From NCBI RefSeq assembly GCF_019510245.1, contig NZ_JAEKKT010000151.1:1-55106 (forward strand): DNA of 55,106 bases, in the 5' to 3' direction. This DNA comes from Streptomyces sp. (lineage in GTDB: Bacteria; Actinomycetota; Actinomycetes; Streptomycetales; Streptomycetaceae). Below are positions 16,247 to 24,611 of the stretch, piece after piece. Each line of letters opens with the position of its first letter. Positions within the stretch are counted from its first letter, which is position 1. The notes beneath the pieces were generated by a model. That model did no database searches, was not told the origin of the DNA, and saw nothing but the letters and a program-made list of their open reading frames with translations. Both the position numbers and the translations under genes were made by a program.

Positions 16247-19200
16247 CTGCGTCCGCCTCGATTCCTGGTACCTGGAGGGTCGATGAGGGCCGCCGGCCGG
16301 CGCGCCAGCCGCTGAGGGCGCGGGAGCGGTCGCGGCCCCGGGCCGCGCCCTGCGCCGCGGGCCCGTCGGCCGCGGCGGCACCGTCGAGGTGTGCCGCGAG
16401 GGCGCGCACGGTGGTGTGGCGGAACAACTCGGCCGCCGTGAGCCGGGGGTGGGCGGTGCGCAGCGCCGCCAGGACCCGCAGCACCCCGTGCGAGGTCCCG
16501 CCGAGCTCGAAGAAGGTCGCATCGTGGTCCTGGACGGGACGGCCGAGGACGGTCTCCCACACCTGGCACAGGCGCGCCGCGGTGGCCCCGTCCGCCGGGG
16601 GCTGCCCGGCGGGCGCGGCCGGCCGCCGGTCGGCCGCCCAGCGCGCCAGGGTGTCGCGGTCAAGTTTGCCGTTGGGCAGCTGCGGCAGCGCGGGGACGCG
16701 CAGCCAGGCGCCGGGGACCGCGGCCGCGGGGAGCCAGGCCTCGGCGTGGGCGCGCAGCTCCCGCAGCGGGTCGGGGGCCGCCGGGCCGGGCGGTCCGTCC
16801 GCCGCGACGCCGTCCGGCAGGAACGCCACCAGGTGGGTGGAGTCGGCGTTCGGGGCCACGGCGACCTCCTGCGCGCCGCCCGCGCGCAGGGTGGCTTCCA
16901 CCTCCTCCACCTCGATCCGCTGGCCGAGGACCTTGCACTGTCCGTCCCGGCGGCCGAGGAACCGCAGCCCGTCCGGGCCGTCGAGGACGACCAGGTCCCC
17001 GGTGTCGTAGCCGCGTCCGCGGCCTCCGTCGAGCGACACGAACCGTTCGGCGGTCAGCTCCGGGCGGCGCCAGTACCCCTCGGCGACCCCCAGGCCGCCG
17101 ATGACCAGCCGGCCGGGGCAGCCCGGGGGCAGCCGCCGGCCCAGCCCGTCCAGCACATGGCAGGACTCGCCCGGCAGCGGCAGCCCGATCCGGACGGCGC
17201 CGCCCCGGGCGACCCGCCAGGTGGTGGACCACACGGTGGTCTCCGTGGGGCCGTAGCAGTTGACGACCGGGCCAGGGACGGTCGCGGCCAGCTCCTCCGC
17301 AAGGTCGGGGGCGAGGGGCTCGCCGCCCACCAGCAGGGCGCCCAGCCGGCCCAGCAGGGCGCGGCCCGCCGGGTCGGCGAGCAGCAGCCGGGCGATGGTG
17401 GGCGTGCACTGGTACATCGCCCCGGCCGGCACGTCCTGCTCGGCCGCCTGCCGGTGCCCGGTCACCAGGACGGTGCGGCCCCGGGTGAGCGGCCACAGCA
17501 GTTCCAGGACACTGATGTCGAAGGACAGGCTGGTGCCCGCGACGGTCAACGGCGCCCCGGGCAGGGCCCGGTCGCACGCGTCGAAGAGCGCGGTGAGCCG
17601 GGTGTGTCCCACCACGACGCCCTTGGGCCGGCCGGTCGAGCCGGAGGTATGCAGGATGTAGGCGCGCCCGGCCGGGTCCGCCGGCGCCGCATCGCCCTCT
17701 TCGCCGTCCGCCGGTACGGCGGCCCCGGCGTCGGCCATGTCCAGGGGCAGGACGCCGGGCGTGTCCCGCAGCGCCTCCGGCAGGGCCCGGTCGCCCAGGA
17801 CGACGGCCGGGGCGGTGTCGGCCACGATGAACCGCAGCCGGTCGGCCGGGTACTCGGGATCCAGTGGCACGTACACCGCGCCCGCCCGCCAGACGGCGAG
17901 CACGGCCACCACCAGGTCCGTGCCCCGTGGCAGGCAGATGCCCACCCGGTCCCCGGGCCGCACCCCCCGCCCGGTGAGCGCGCGGGCCACCGCGCGCGAC
18001 CGCCTCTCCAGGGCGGCGTAGGACAGCGTCCGGTCCCCGTCGGTGACGGCGGCGGCCTCCGGGGTCGTACGGGCGTGCCGCAGGACGAGTTCGTGCACCG
18101 GCCGCGGGTCGGGGTCCAGCGGGGCGCCCTCCAGGACGGCCAGTTCGGCCTCCTCCGTCTCGCCGAGGAGGCCGACGGCGGCGAGCGGGCGCACCGGGTC
18201 CTCCGTGAGCCGCTCCAGGAGACGGGCCACGTGGCCGACGGTGTTGCGGGCCCGCTCCGGTGGCAAGGCGCCCTCGCGGTGGACGAGTTCGATCCGCATG
18301 CCGCCGTCGGGCAGATGGCGCAGGGCCAGGCAGCAGTCGTACTCCGCCTCCCCGGTCTCCGTCTCGCCGATCGTCCAGCGCAGCCCGCCCGCCTCCACCG
18401 CCGGCACCGGGGCGGTCTCGGTGCACAGGATCTGGGCGAGCGGCTTGCGGCCGGGCTCGCGTACGGCGCGCAGGCCGGACAGGATCTCCTCGAAGGGCAG
18501 TCCGGCGTGGTCGAGCGCGTCGAACAGAGCGTCCACGGTCCGGTCCACCACCGTCGAGGTGTCCGCTCCGGCCAGGTCGACGCGGACCGGGACGGTGTTC
18601 TGGAGACAGTCGATGCGCCGGTCGCCGCCGTCCTTACGGCCGCTCACCGGGACCGCGAGGACGACGTCGTCCCGGTCCAGGTACCAGGCCGTCACCGCGG
18701 CTACGGCGCCGAGGAACTGGGCGAACGGACTGGCGCCGGTGGTCCGCGCGCGGTGCCGCAGCCGGTCGCGGAGCGCGGCCGGCAGGTCCTGGATCACGGT
18801 CCGCTTGTGCCGGCCGGCCGCGGACCGCGTCCAGGGCAGTTCGGTCCGCTGTGGGCAGCCCTCCAGGTAGCGCCGCCAAAAGGCGCGCAGTCGTTCTCCG
18901 TCCGCCCGGGGTGCCGGCTCGTCGTCGTCCTGGTCTCCGGCGGCCGGTCCGGTCGTGGCGGGGTCGGCGTAGGCGCCGGTGAGCGCCGACAGCAGCAGGG
19001 CCGTGGAATCGTCGTCGAAGACCGCGTGGTGCACGGCGATCAGACAGTGGGTGCGCCGCGGGCCGACGAGCGCCCTGATCCGGCACAACGGGCCCGTGCC
19101 GTGTTCGAACGGCGCCGCCAGTACCGCGGACTCTGCCGCCAGCAGCGCGTCCGCGTCCGCGGTCGTCCGGATGACCATGTCCACGGCGTCGGGGTCGTGC

Positions 19201-19421
19201 ACCCGCCGGCGCAGTCCCTCGGGGTCGAGGTGCAGCGAGGTCCGCAGCGCCGGATGGGCCGTGACCACCGCGCGCAGCGCGTCCCGGAGCCGCTCGGGAT
19301 CGGCCGTCCCTTCCGCGGTGATCCGCTTGACGAGGGTGCGGGCGGCGCCGCCGTCCTGCTGGTCCAGCAGGTAGAACCGCAGCTGTCCGGGGGTGGCCGG
19401 GCGGGTGTCGGGGCGGCTCAT
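16233..19421 (-). CDS. NRPS module C-A-T, glycine-type code
   Basis: A 1,062-residue synthetase. The condensation domain (about 5-440) has HHAVFDDD, so the His pair is kept but the motif Gly is Asp. The adenylation domain (about 450-930) has HTSGSTGRPKG, FDIS at 634-637, CYGPTETT, YDTGD and PNGKLDR with the catalytic Lys. Reading the ten specificity positions gives DILQLGCVWK, which differs from the published glycine code DILQLGLIWK at two places. The carrier domain near residue 975 has ELGGTSHG. The ATG overlaps the stop of the threonine-type module (ATGA), and the gene runs into the PKS start. Glycine activation is a well-founded prediction; amino acid loading is not proven. Confidence 0.92.
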   Translation of the reverse strand: MSRPDTRPATPGQLRFYLLDQQDGGAARTLVKRITAEGTADPERLRDALRAVVTAHPALRTSLHLDPEGLRRRVHDPDAVDMVIRTTADADALLAAESAVLAAPFEHGTGPLCRIRALVGPRRTHCLIAVHHAVFDDDSTALLLSALTGAYADPATTGPAAGDQDDDEPAPRADGERLRAFWRRYLEGCPQRTELPWTRSAAGRHKRTVIQDLPAALRDRLRHRARTTGASPFAQFLGAVAAVTAWYLDRDDVVLAVPVSGRKDGGDRRIDCLQNTVPVRVDLAGADTSTVVDRTVDALFDALDHAGLPFEEILSGLRAVREPGRKPLAQILCTETAPVPAVEAGGLRWTIGETETGEAEYDCCLALRHLPDGGMRIELVHREGALPPERARNTVGHVARLLERLTEDPVRPLAAVGLLGETEEAELAVLEGAPLDPDPRPVHELVLRHARTTPEAAAVTDGDRTLSYAALERRSRAVARALTGRGVRPGDRVGICLPRGTDLVVAVLAVWRAGAVYVPLDPEYPADRLRFIVADTAPAVVLGDRALPEALRDTPGVLPLDMADAGAAVPADGEEGDAAPADPAGRAYILHTSGSTGRPKGVVVGHTRLTALFDACDRALPGAPLTVAGTSLSFDISVLELLWPLTRGRTVLVTGHRQAAEQDVPAGAMYQCTPTIARLLLADPAGRALLGRLGALLVGGEPLAPDLAEELAATVPGPVVNCYGPTETTVWSTTWRVARGGAVRIGLPLPGESCHVLDGLGRRLPPGCPGRLVIGGLGVAEGYWRRPELTAERFVSLDGGRGRGYDTGDLVVLDGPDGLRFLGRRDGQCKVLGQRIEVEEVEATLRAGGAQEVAVAPNADSTHLVAFLPDGVAADGPPGPAAPDPLRELRAHAEAWLPAAAVPGAWLRVPALPQLPNGKLDRDTLARWAADRRPAAPAGQPPADGATAARLCQVWETVLGRPVQDHDATFFELGGTSHGVLRVLAALRTAHPRLTAAELFRHTTVRALAAHLDGAAAADGPAAQGAARGRDRSRALSGWRAGRRPSSTLQVPGIEADADAHT

Positions 19422-22400
19422 CCGGCGTTCTCCGGACGTGCTCCGGCCCTGACGCGCAGCAGTGCCGTCATGGCCGCCGGGGTGGCATGGCGGATGACTT
19501 CCTTCAGGGCCAGTTCCGGCAGTCCGGCGCCGCGCAGCGCCGTCTTGAGCCGCAGCGCGAGCAGGGAGGTGCCGCCGAGGTCGAAGAAGTTGTCGTCCGG
19601 GGCGACGGGCACGTCCAGCACGTCGCGCCAGACCCCGACCACCCGGTCGAGGACGTCCCCGGACGCGTCCGGGGAGCCGGCGGGGCCGGCCGGGGCGTCC
19701 GCGTCCGGCTCGGGGGCGGGCAGCAGCGCGGTGTCGAGCTTGCCGTTGGCGGTGACCGGAAGGGTCGTGAGCGCGGTGACGGTCTGCGGGACCATGTACT
19801 CGGGCAGCCGGGCCGCCGCCCGCCGGAGCAGCCCGTCGGTGGAGCCGCCGGCCGCGAGCACCACATAGGCGTCGAGACGTGCCTCGGCCGTGCCGGCGCC
19901 GCGCACGACGACCGCCGCGGACGTGACCGACGAGTCCCGCAGCAGGACGTCGCGGACCTCACCCAGTTCGATGCGGAAGCCTCGCACCTTCACCTGGTCG
20001 TCCAGCCGTCCCAGGTGCTCCAGCTCCCCGCTGGGCAGCAGCCGACCCTGGTCGCCGCTGCGGTAGAGCCGTCCCCCCGGCACCCGCGGGTGGCGGTCGG
20101 TGGTGAAGCGTTCGGCCGTCAGCTCGGGACGGTTGAGATAGCCGAGGGCCACCCCCGCGCCGCCCACGTGCAGTTCTCCGGCAACGCCGGGCGCCACCGG
20201 ACGGCCGCGCGCGTCCAGGACGTATATCTCCCAGCCGGGCAGCGGACGGCCGACGACCCGGCTGCCGGTACGGGCGTCCTCGGGGGTGACCGTGTGGGTG
20301 GTGCTGTGCACGGTGGTCTCGGTGATGCCGTACATGTTCTCCACGCGGACCCGGGGATAGCGCTCGAACCAGGGTGACAGGGTGCGCGTGTCGAGCGGTT
20401 CGCCACCGAAGACCACCAGGCGCACCGACAGGCGGCCCCGCGCCAGCCGGTCGGTGGCGAGCAGCAGCGCGAACGCGGTCGGCGTCTGGCTGAGGACGGT
20501 CACCTCCTCGTCCTCCAGCAATTGGTGGAACTCCTCCGGGTTGCGCGAGACCGCGCGGGGCACGATCACCAGCCGGCCGCCGGTGAGCAGACAGACCCAG
20601 ATCTCCCAGGCGGAGAAGTCGAAGGCGAACGAGTGGAACAGCGACCACACGTCGTCCGGGCCGAGGCCGAAATCGTCGCGTGTCGCGTTGAGCAGCGAGG
20701 TGACGTTGCGGTGTGTCACCAGCACGCCCTTGGGCCGGCCGGTGGACCCGGAGGTGTGGATGGCGTAGCAGGGCAGATCCGGGTCGACGGCGGGCAGCGG
20801 CCGGGCCGGGTCCTGTGGCCGGGTATGCACCGGCAGCCAGTCGATGTGCTCCGGCAGGTCCGCCGGGCGGGAGTCCGCGCCGCCGACCACGACCCGCACG
20901 CCCGCGTCGCCGATCACGAGGGCCAGCCGCGCCTCGGGGTAGGAGGGGTCCAGCGGTACGTACGCCGCTCCGGTCTTCAGCACGCCCAGCAGGGCGACGA
21001 TCAGATCGCAGGAGCGTTCCATGCGCACGCCCACCCGGTCCCCGGCCCGCACCCCGGCCTCGGCGAGCGCACGGGCCACCGTGCCGGAGCGCTCCTCGAC
21101 CTCGGCGTAACGCAGCGCGGTGTGCCCGTCGTTGACGGCGATGCGGTCGGGCGACAGCCCGGCGCGCCGGGTGAACAGCGCAGGCACGGACAGTTCCTCG
21201 GGGGTGAGACGGGCGCCGCGTCCGGCGTCCAGGACCCGCTGCCGGTCGGCGTCGTCGAGGACGCTCACCGAGGCCAGGCGCGCGTCGGGCCGTTCGGCGA
21301 ACTCGCGCAGTACGGCGACGAGCTGGCGCGTGAACAGCGCCGCCTGGTCGGCCGAGAACCACCGGTGGCGGAACTGGAGCAGCCCCTGCGCAGCGCCCTC
21401 GGCCGCCAGGTCGACGTACACGAGCAGGGGGAACTTCGCGGCGCCCGCGAAGGGGTGGGGCAGCGGCCGCGCGGTGAGTCCCGGCAGACGCAGGGGCGGC
21501 GGGGTCCACAGGGGGGCGACCGCGGCGGTCAGTGGGCCGGGGCCCGACTGGTGGCCGGTGGGCAGCACGTCGAAGAGCGGCAGGTCCGCGTCCCGGTAGG
21601 CGGCGAGGCACTGGCGGTGGCAGGTGCGCAGGAAACCGGCCACGGTGCCGTCCTCCGCCAGGCGCACCGGAAGGGGGACGGTGTTGCTGAAGTAGCCGAT
21701 GGTGTGCCGTTGTGCGGCCGGCCGGCGGGTGACAAAACTGCCGACCAGCGAGGCGTCCGTGCCGCCGTTGCGGGCGAGTACCAGCCCCGTCGCGGCGGTC
21801 AGCGCCGAGTGGCGGGAAATGCCCAGGTCGCGGACGGTGCCGGCCAGTTTCCGCCATACGTCGTCCGGGACGGTGAACGGCAGCTGGCCGCCGTCCGCGT
21901 CGGCCGCGTCGCCGTCGCCGCAGCCCCAGCCCGGTCCGGAGCCGAGCGGGAGGGCGGACAGTTCGGCGCGGCGGGCGGCCGCCCGGCCGGCCCCGCGCCG
22001 GGCGGCCCCGGCGGCGGCCGTCGCCCAGCCCCGATAGTCGCCCGGGGACCGCGTGGTGTCGCCCGTGAGGACCTCGGCGACGGCCGTCTCCATCGCCTGG
22101 TCGTCCACGACGAGGTGACTGGCGGTCAGCACCAGGTCGGCGCTGCCGTCCTGGCGGCGCAGCAGCGCCCCGCGCATCAGCGGTCCGTTCCGGGTGTCGA
22201 TCGGGCGCAGGCACTGCGCCAGGCGCCGGGCCGCGCCGTCGTCGTCCGCCGCGGACGGCGGGAGGGTCTCGTCCCGCCATTCGGGGGCGGTGTCCGACCG
22301 GGCCATGCCGAGGGCCGGGCCGTCGTCGACGAGGCGCGAGGACAAGGCCGGGTGCCTGCGCACCAGGGCGCGGAACCGCTCCGCGAGCAGCTCGCCGTCG

Positions 22401-22603
22401 AACGTGCCGGTGAGGCGGTAGGCGGCGACCACGGTGTGCAGGCCCGGCCGTTCGGCCAAGGCGTCGGCGAGGTGGACGCCGACCTGGTTGGGTGCGAGCG
22501 GCCAGTCGGCCCCGGTTGGACGGGCGGCGCCCGCCGGGTCGCCGCCGTCGATTGCGCCGTCGTCCGGGCCCGGCCCCACGGACCCGCCACTGCGGTCGGT
22601 CAC
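19418..22603 (-). CDS. NRPS module C-A-T, threonine-type code
   Basis: A 1,061-residue synthetase. The condensation-type domain (about 35-480) carries SHLVVDD instead of HHxxxDG: the first His and the Gly are changed, the catalytic second His and Asp are kept. The adenylation domain (about 490-960) has HTSGSTGRPKG, FDFS at 661-664, MYGITETT, YRSGD and ANGKLDT. The specificity code reads DFWSVGMVHK, close to the published threonine code DFWNIGMVHK. The carrier has DLGGTSLLA. The GTG at 22603 follows a GGAGG site with 6 bases spacing. A C domain at the start implies that an acyl or aminoacyl donor arrives from another protein, such as the free carrier of the right arm. Confidence 0.92.
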   Translation of the reverse strand: MTDRSGGSVGPGPDDGAIDGGDPAGAARPTGADWPLAPNQVGVHLADALAERPGLHTVVAAYRLTGTFDGELLAERFRALVRRHPALSSRLVDDGPALGMARSDTAPEWRDETLPPSAADDDGAARRLAQCLRPIDTRNGPLMRGALLRRQDGSADLVLTASHLVVDDQAMETAVAEVLTGDTTRSPGDYRGWATAAAGAARRGAGRAAARRAELSALPLGSGPGWGCGDGDAADADGGQLPFTVPDDVWRKLAGTVRDLGISRHSALTAATGLVLARNGGTDASLVGSFVTRRPAAQRHTIGYFSNTVPLPVRLAEDGTVAGFLRTCHRQCLAAYRDADLPLFDVLPTGHQSGPGPLTAAVAPLWTPPPLRLPGLTARPLPHPFAGAAKFPLLVYVDLAAEGAAQGLLQFRHRWFSADQAALFTRQLVAVLREFAERPDARLASVSVLDDADRQRVLDAGRGARLTPEELSVPALFTRRAGLSPDRIAVNDGHTALRYAEVEERSGTVARALAEAGVRAGDRVGVRMERSCDLIVALLGVLKTGAAYVPLDPSYPEARLALVIGDAGVRVVVGGADSRPADLPEHIDWLPVHTRPQDPARPLPAVDPDLPCYAIHTSGSTGRPKGVLVTHRNVTSLLNATRDDFGLGPDDVWSLFHSFAFDFSAWEIWVCLLTGGRLVIVPRAVSRNPEEFHQLLEDEEVTVLSQTPTAFALLLATDRLARGRLSVRLVVFGGEPLDTRTLSPWFERYPRVRVENMYGITETTVHSTTHTVTPEDARTGSRVVGRPLPGWEIYVLDARGRPVAPGVAGELHVGGAGVALGYLNRPELTAERFTTDRHPRVPGGRLYRSGDQGRLLPSGELEHLGRLDDQVKVRGFRIELGEVRDVLLRDSSVTSAAVVVRGAGTAEARLDAYVVLAAGGSTDGLLRRAAARLPEYMVPQTVTALTTLPVTANGKLDTALLPAPEPDADAPAGPAGSPDASGDVLDRVVGVWRDVLDVPVAPDDNFFDLGGTSLLALRLKTALRGAGLPELALKEVIRHATPAAMTALLRVRAGARPENAG

Positions 22604-22747
22604 GGCTTGCCTCCAGTCGGTGCGTGTCCTGCTGGTGAGGGGCTGGGCCGCGGCGCGGGCGGCGGCGCGGACCGCGGGCCGGTCGCCCGGGGCCAGCCGG
22701 TACGGCTGTGTCCGCCGTCCCGTGTGTGCGGCCCCGCGCAGACCGGC

Positions 22748-23992
22748 TCACTCATAGTCGATCCAGTCCATGGCCTCGATCGCGGCCACGGTCTCGGCGA
22801 GCGCCGCCGGATCGGGAGCGGACCCGCTGAGCGCGGCCACGTTGCCGGCCGCGCCGATCCGCCAGTCGACGGGCGCGCCCGGTTCGACCAGTGGCACCAC
22901 CCGGTCCACGTACGGCAGCCGGCGCATCCCGGTCAGGTCGCGCATCGCCTTGACGCGGATGGCGCCCACGGGCGGCACGATCAGATAGTGGAAGACGGCG
23001 GGGCCGCGCCCCACCGGGTCGGGGGTGGTGTACGGGCGTCCCAGCGCCGCCTTGACGGCGATGTCGGCCGGCACGCTGCTGCCCGCGCGCACGCCGAGGT
23101 CGTCCACCCAGGCGCCCAGGCGGCCGTTGACCTCGATGACCCGCGGGCCGTCGGGGGTCAGCTTGATCTCGACGTCGGCGACCCCGTGCACACCGAGGGC
23201 GCCGACCGCCCGGCACGCCAGGTCGGCCACCTCCCGGACCAGGTCGTCCGGCACCACCGACTGCCCGCCGTAGGCGCCGCGTTCCCGGAAGGGCTCGGCG
23301 AGCGCGAACTTGCTGCTGACGAAGACCGGACGCACGTCGTCGCCGCGGGCGACGCAGTCCACCGCCATGTAGTCGCCCCAGGGGGCCTCCACCGGCATGC
23401 CGACGAGCAACTCCTCCAGGACGACCGCGGTTTCGGCCGGCCCGCCGATGCCGCCGAGCGCCGCCGCGACCACCGCGCGGCACTCGTCCGCCGTGGCGAC
23501 GGCGGTGGTGTTGCGGCTCGACGCGCCGACGACCGGTTTGACGATCGCGGGCAGTCCCACCCGCGCGATGGCCGCGTCCACCTGGTCGGTGGCGGTCACC
23601 GTGCAGAACCGCACGGTGTCCAGGCCCACTTCGGCGAACCGCTCTCGCTGGCGGTCTTTGTTGGTGACCGCCTCCCGCAGGGCGGGTGAGTGATAGGGCA
23701 GACCGAGCGCGGCGGCCAGCCGGACCGTGTCGGCGATACGGAATTCGCTGAACGTGATGATTCCGGCGGGGTCCAGCCCGCGTATCTCATCGACGACCGA
23801 CGCTTCGGTGCGGCCTGCCGTGTTCACCACCCGGCCCAGTCTGCCGAGGACCGGGATCATCTGCTGCGCGTGTGCCGAGTCCGCGGCCACGAATGCGACT
23901 TCGCAGCCATTGCCGCGGGCGACCTGGGAAAGGCGGAGCGGCGCGAGGCTACCGATGTCGTAGACGGCGATGAGTACCGGTGAATCGCTCAA
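22748..23992 (-). CDS. ATP-grasp ligase, first gene of the left arm
   Basis: A 414-residue ATP-grasp protein. The first 100 residues form a preATP-grasp domain; ATP-binding features include IVKPVVGASS near residue 148, VLEELLVG near 200 and the Mg-binding ADVEIK...VIEVNGRLG segment near 270-290. Such enzymes make an acyl phosphate and join it to an amine, as in L-amino acid ligases of peptide antibiotics. The start is TTG at 23992 with AAGGA 9 bases ahead; no ATG or GTG nearby fits better. It is transcribed from a promoter at about 24,091-24,119 and followed, after a 144-base gap with no gene, by the threonine-type module. Amide formation before or after the assembly line is the likely role; the substrate is unknown. 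Confidence 0.85.
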   Translation of the reverse strand: MSDSPVLIAVYDIGSLAPLRLSQVARGNGCEVAFVAADSAHAQQMIPVLGRLGRVVNTAGRTEASVVDEIRGLDPAGIITFSEFRIADTVRLAAALGLPYHSPALREAVTNKDRQRERFAEVGLDTVRFCTVTATDQVDAAIARVGLPAIVKPVVGASSRNTTAVATADECRAVVAAALGGIGGPAETAVVLEELLVGMPVEAPWGDYMAVDCVARGDDVRPVFVSSKFALAEPFRERGAYGGQSVVPDDLVREVADLACRAVGALGVHGVADVEIKLTPDGPRVIEVNGRLGAWVDDLGVRAGSSVPADIAVKAALGRPYTTPDPVGRGPAVFHYLIVPPVGAIRVKAMRDLTGMRRLPYVDRVVPLVEPGAPVDWRIGAAGNVAALSGSAPDPAALAETVAAIEAMDWIDYE

Positions 23993-24090
23993 GTGGGGTG
24001 GTCCTTCCCAAGTGATCGACGGTTCTCTCGCCGGGCCACAGCGGGGTTCACACGGCGAGAAAGGCGTCTGTGTACATGAGAGGCGGCAGA

Positions 24091-24119
24091 AGCATAGCCA
24101 CTGACCAGGGCCCCGGCAA
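24091..24119 (-). promoter_or_regulatory. Housekeeping-type promoter of the left arm
   Basis: On the minus strand TTGCCG (24119-24114) is followed after 17 bases by TATGCT (24096-24091), a good match to the HrdB -35/-10 pattern. Transcription would begin near 24,084, leaving a leader of about 90 bases before the TTG start of the ATP-grasp gene. Confidence 0.6.
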
Positions 24120-24190
24120 TGATCGGTTTCCAGCCATCGCTTCCCGGGTGAATTCGCCGGTAATTACGGAGTGAGCTGCGTCACATTCAC

Positions 24191-24208
24191 TGGTGAAAGG
24201 TTTCACCA
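24191..24208. promoter_or_regulatory. 18-base palindrome in the divergent control region
   Basis: TGGTGAAAGGTTTCACCA has two perfect 8-base arms around GG, the size and shape of a TetR-, GntR- or LacI-type operator. It lies between the two cluster arms, about 100 bases before the carrier gene and 70 bases upstream of the left-arm promoter. A possible -10 (TAGCGT, 24231-24236) for the right arm lies 22 bases beyond it, but no clear -35 was seen. The rest of the 318-base gap holds a near-palindrome around GTAATTAC (24160-24167) and no gene. Confidence 0.55.
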
Positions 24209-24310
24209 CATGAGGCGCCGACCAATTTCATAGCGTTGGCAGCCCAGTCCCGTCCGTTGGTGCGCGTCGGTCCCGGAATCGTCGTGCGTTTGATGAGGTG
24301 AGGAGCCAGG

Positions 24311-24559
24311 ATGAACCAGTCCCCCGGTACGGAAAACGGTGCGGACCGTATTCCGGTGTTGTGGGCAGAAGTCCTCGGAGCGGGTTCCGACTCGAATCTG
24401 GGTTTTCTGGAGAACGGTGGGGATTCTTTCCGGGCCCTCACCCTCTCCACCATGATCCACGAGGAGACGGGCGTCGAGATAGATTTCCTCGACATCCTGG
24501 AAAGCGAGAACGCCCACGCGCTGCGCGACCTTGTGCGCTCCGCGGCCGACTCGTCCTGA
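24311..24559 (+). CDS. Free-standing carrier protein (PCP/ACP)
   Basis: An 82-residue phosphopantetheine carrier protein. The attachment site is NGGDSF with Ser39, and the four-helix pattern (VLWAEVLG, the Ser helix, then FLDILESENAHALRDLV) is complete. AGGAG at 24301-24305 lies 5 bases before the ATG. It is the first gene of the right arm, upstream of a type II thioesterase and a free A domain, which suggests that the A domain charges it and that it donates a starter or modified amino acid to the first C domain. Notable is a lower GC content than its neighbours. An acyl carrier role cannot be excluded. Confidence 0.92.
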   Translation: MNQSPGTENGADRIPVLWAEVLGAGSDSNLGFLENGGDSFRALTLSTMIHEETGVEIDFLDILESENAHALRDLVRSAADSS

Positions 24560-24611
24560 CACGTTCGGACGCAGGGCCCCGGAAACGAGAATCCGCGATC
24601 GGAGGAAACAC

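Noticed and set aside
9058..23689. Very long plus-strand open frames (about 9058-12297, 16389-19868, 20522-23689) opposite the synthetase genes
   Set aside because: They are antisense shadows caused by GC-rich third positions. They show Arg/Gly/Pro/Ala-rich low-complexity sequence with no domain, while the minus strand has complete NRPS/PKS motifs.
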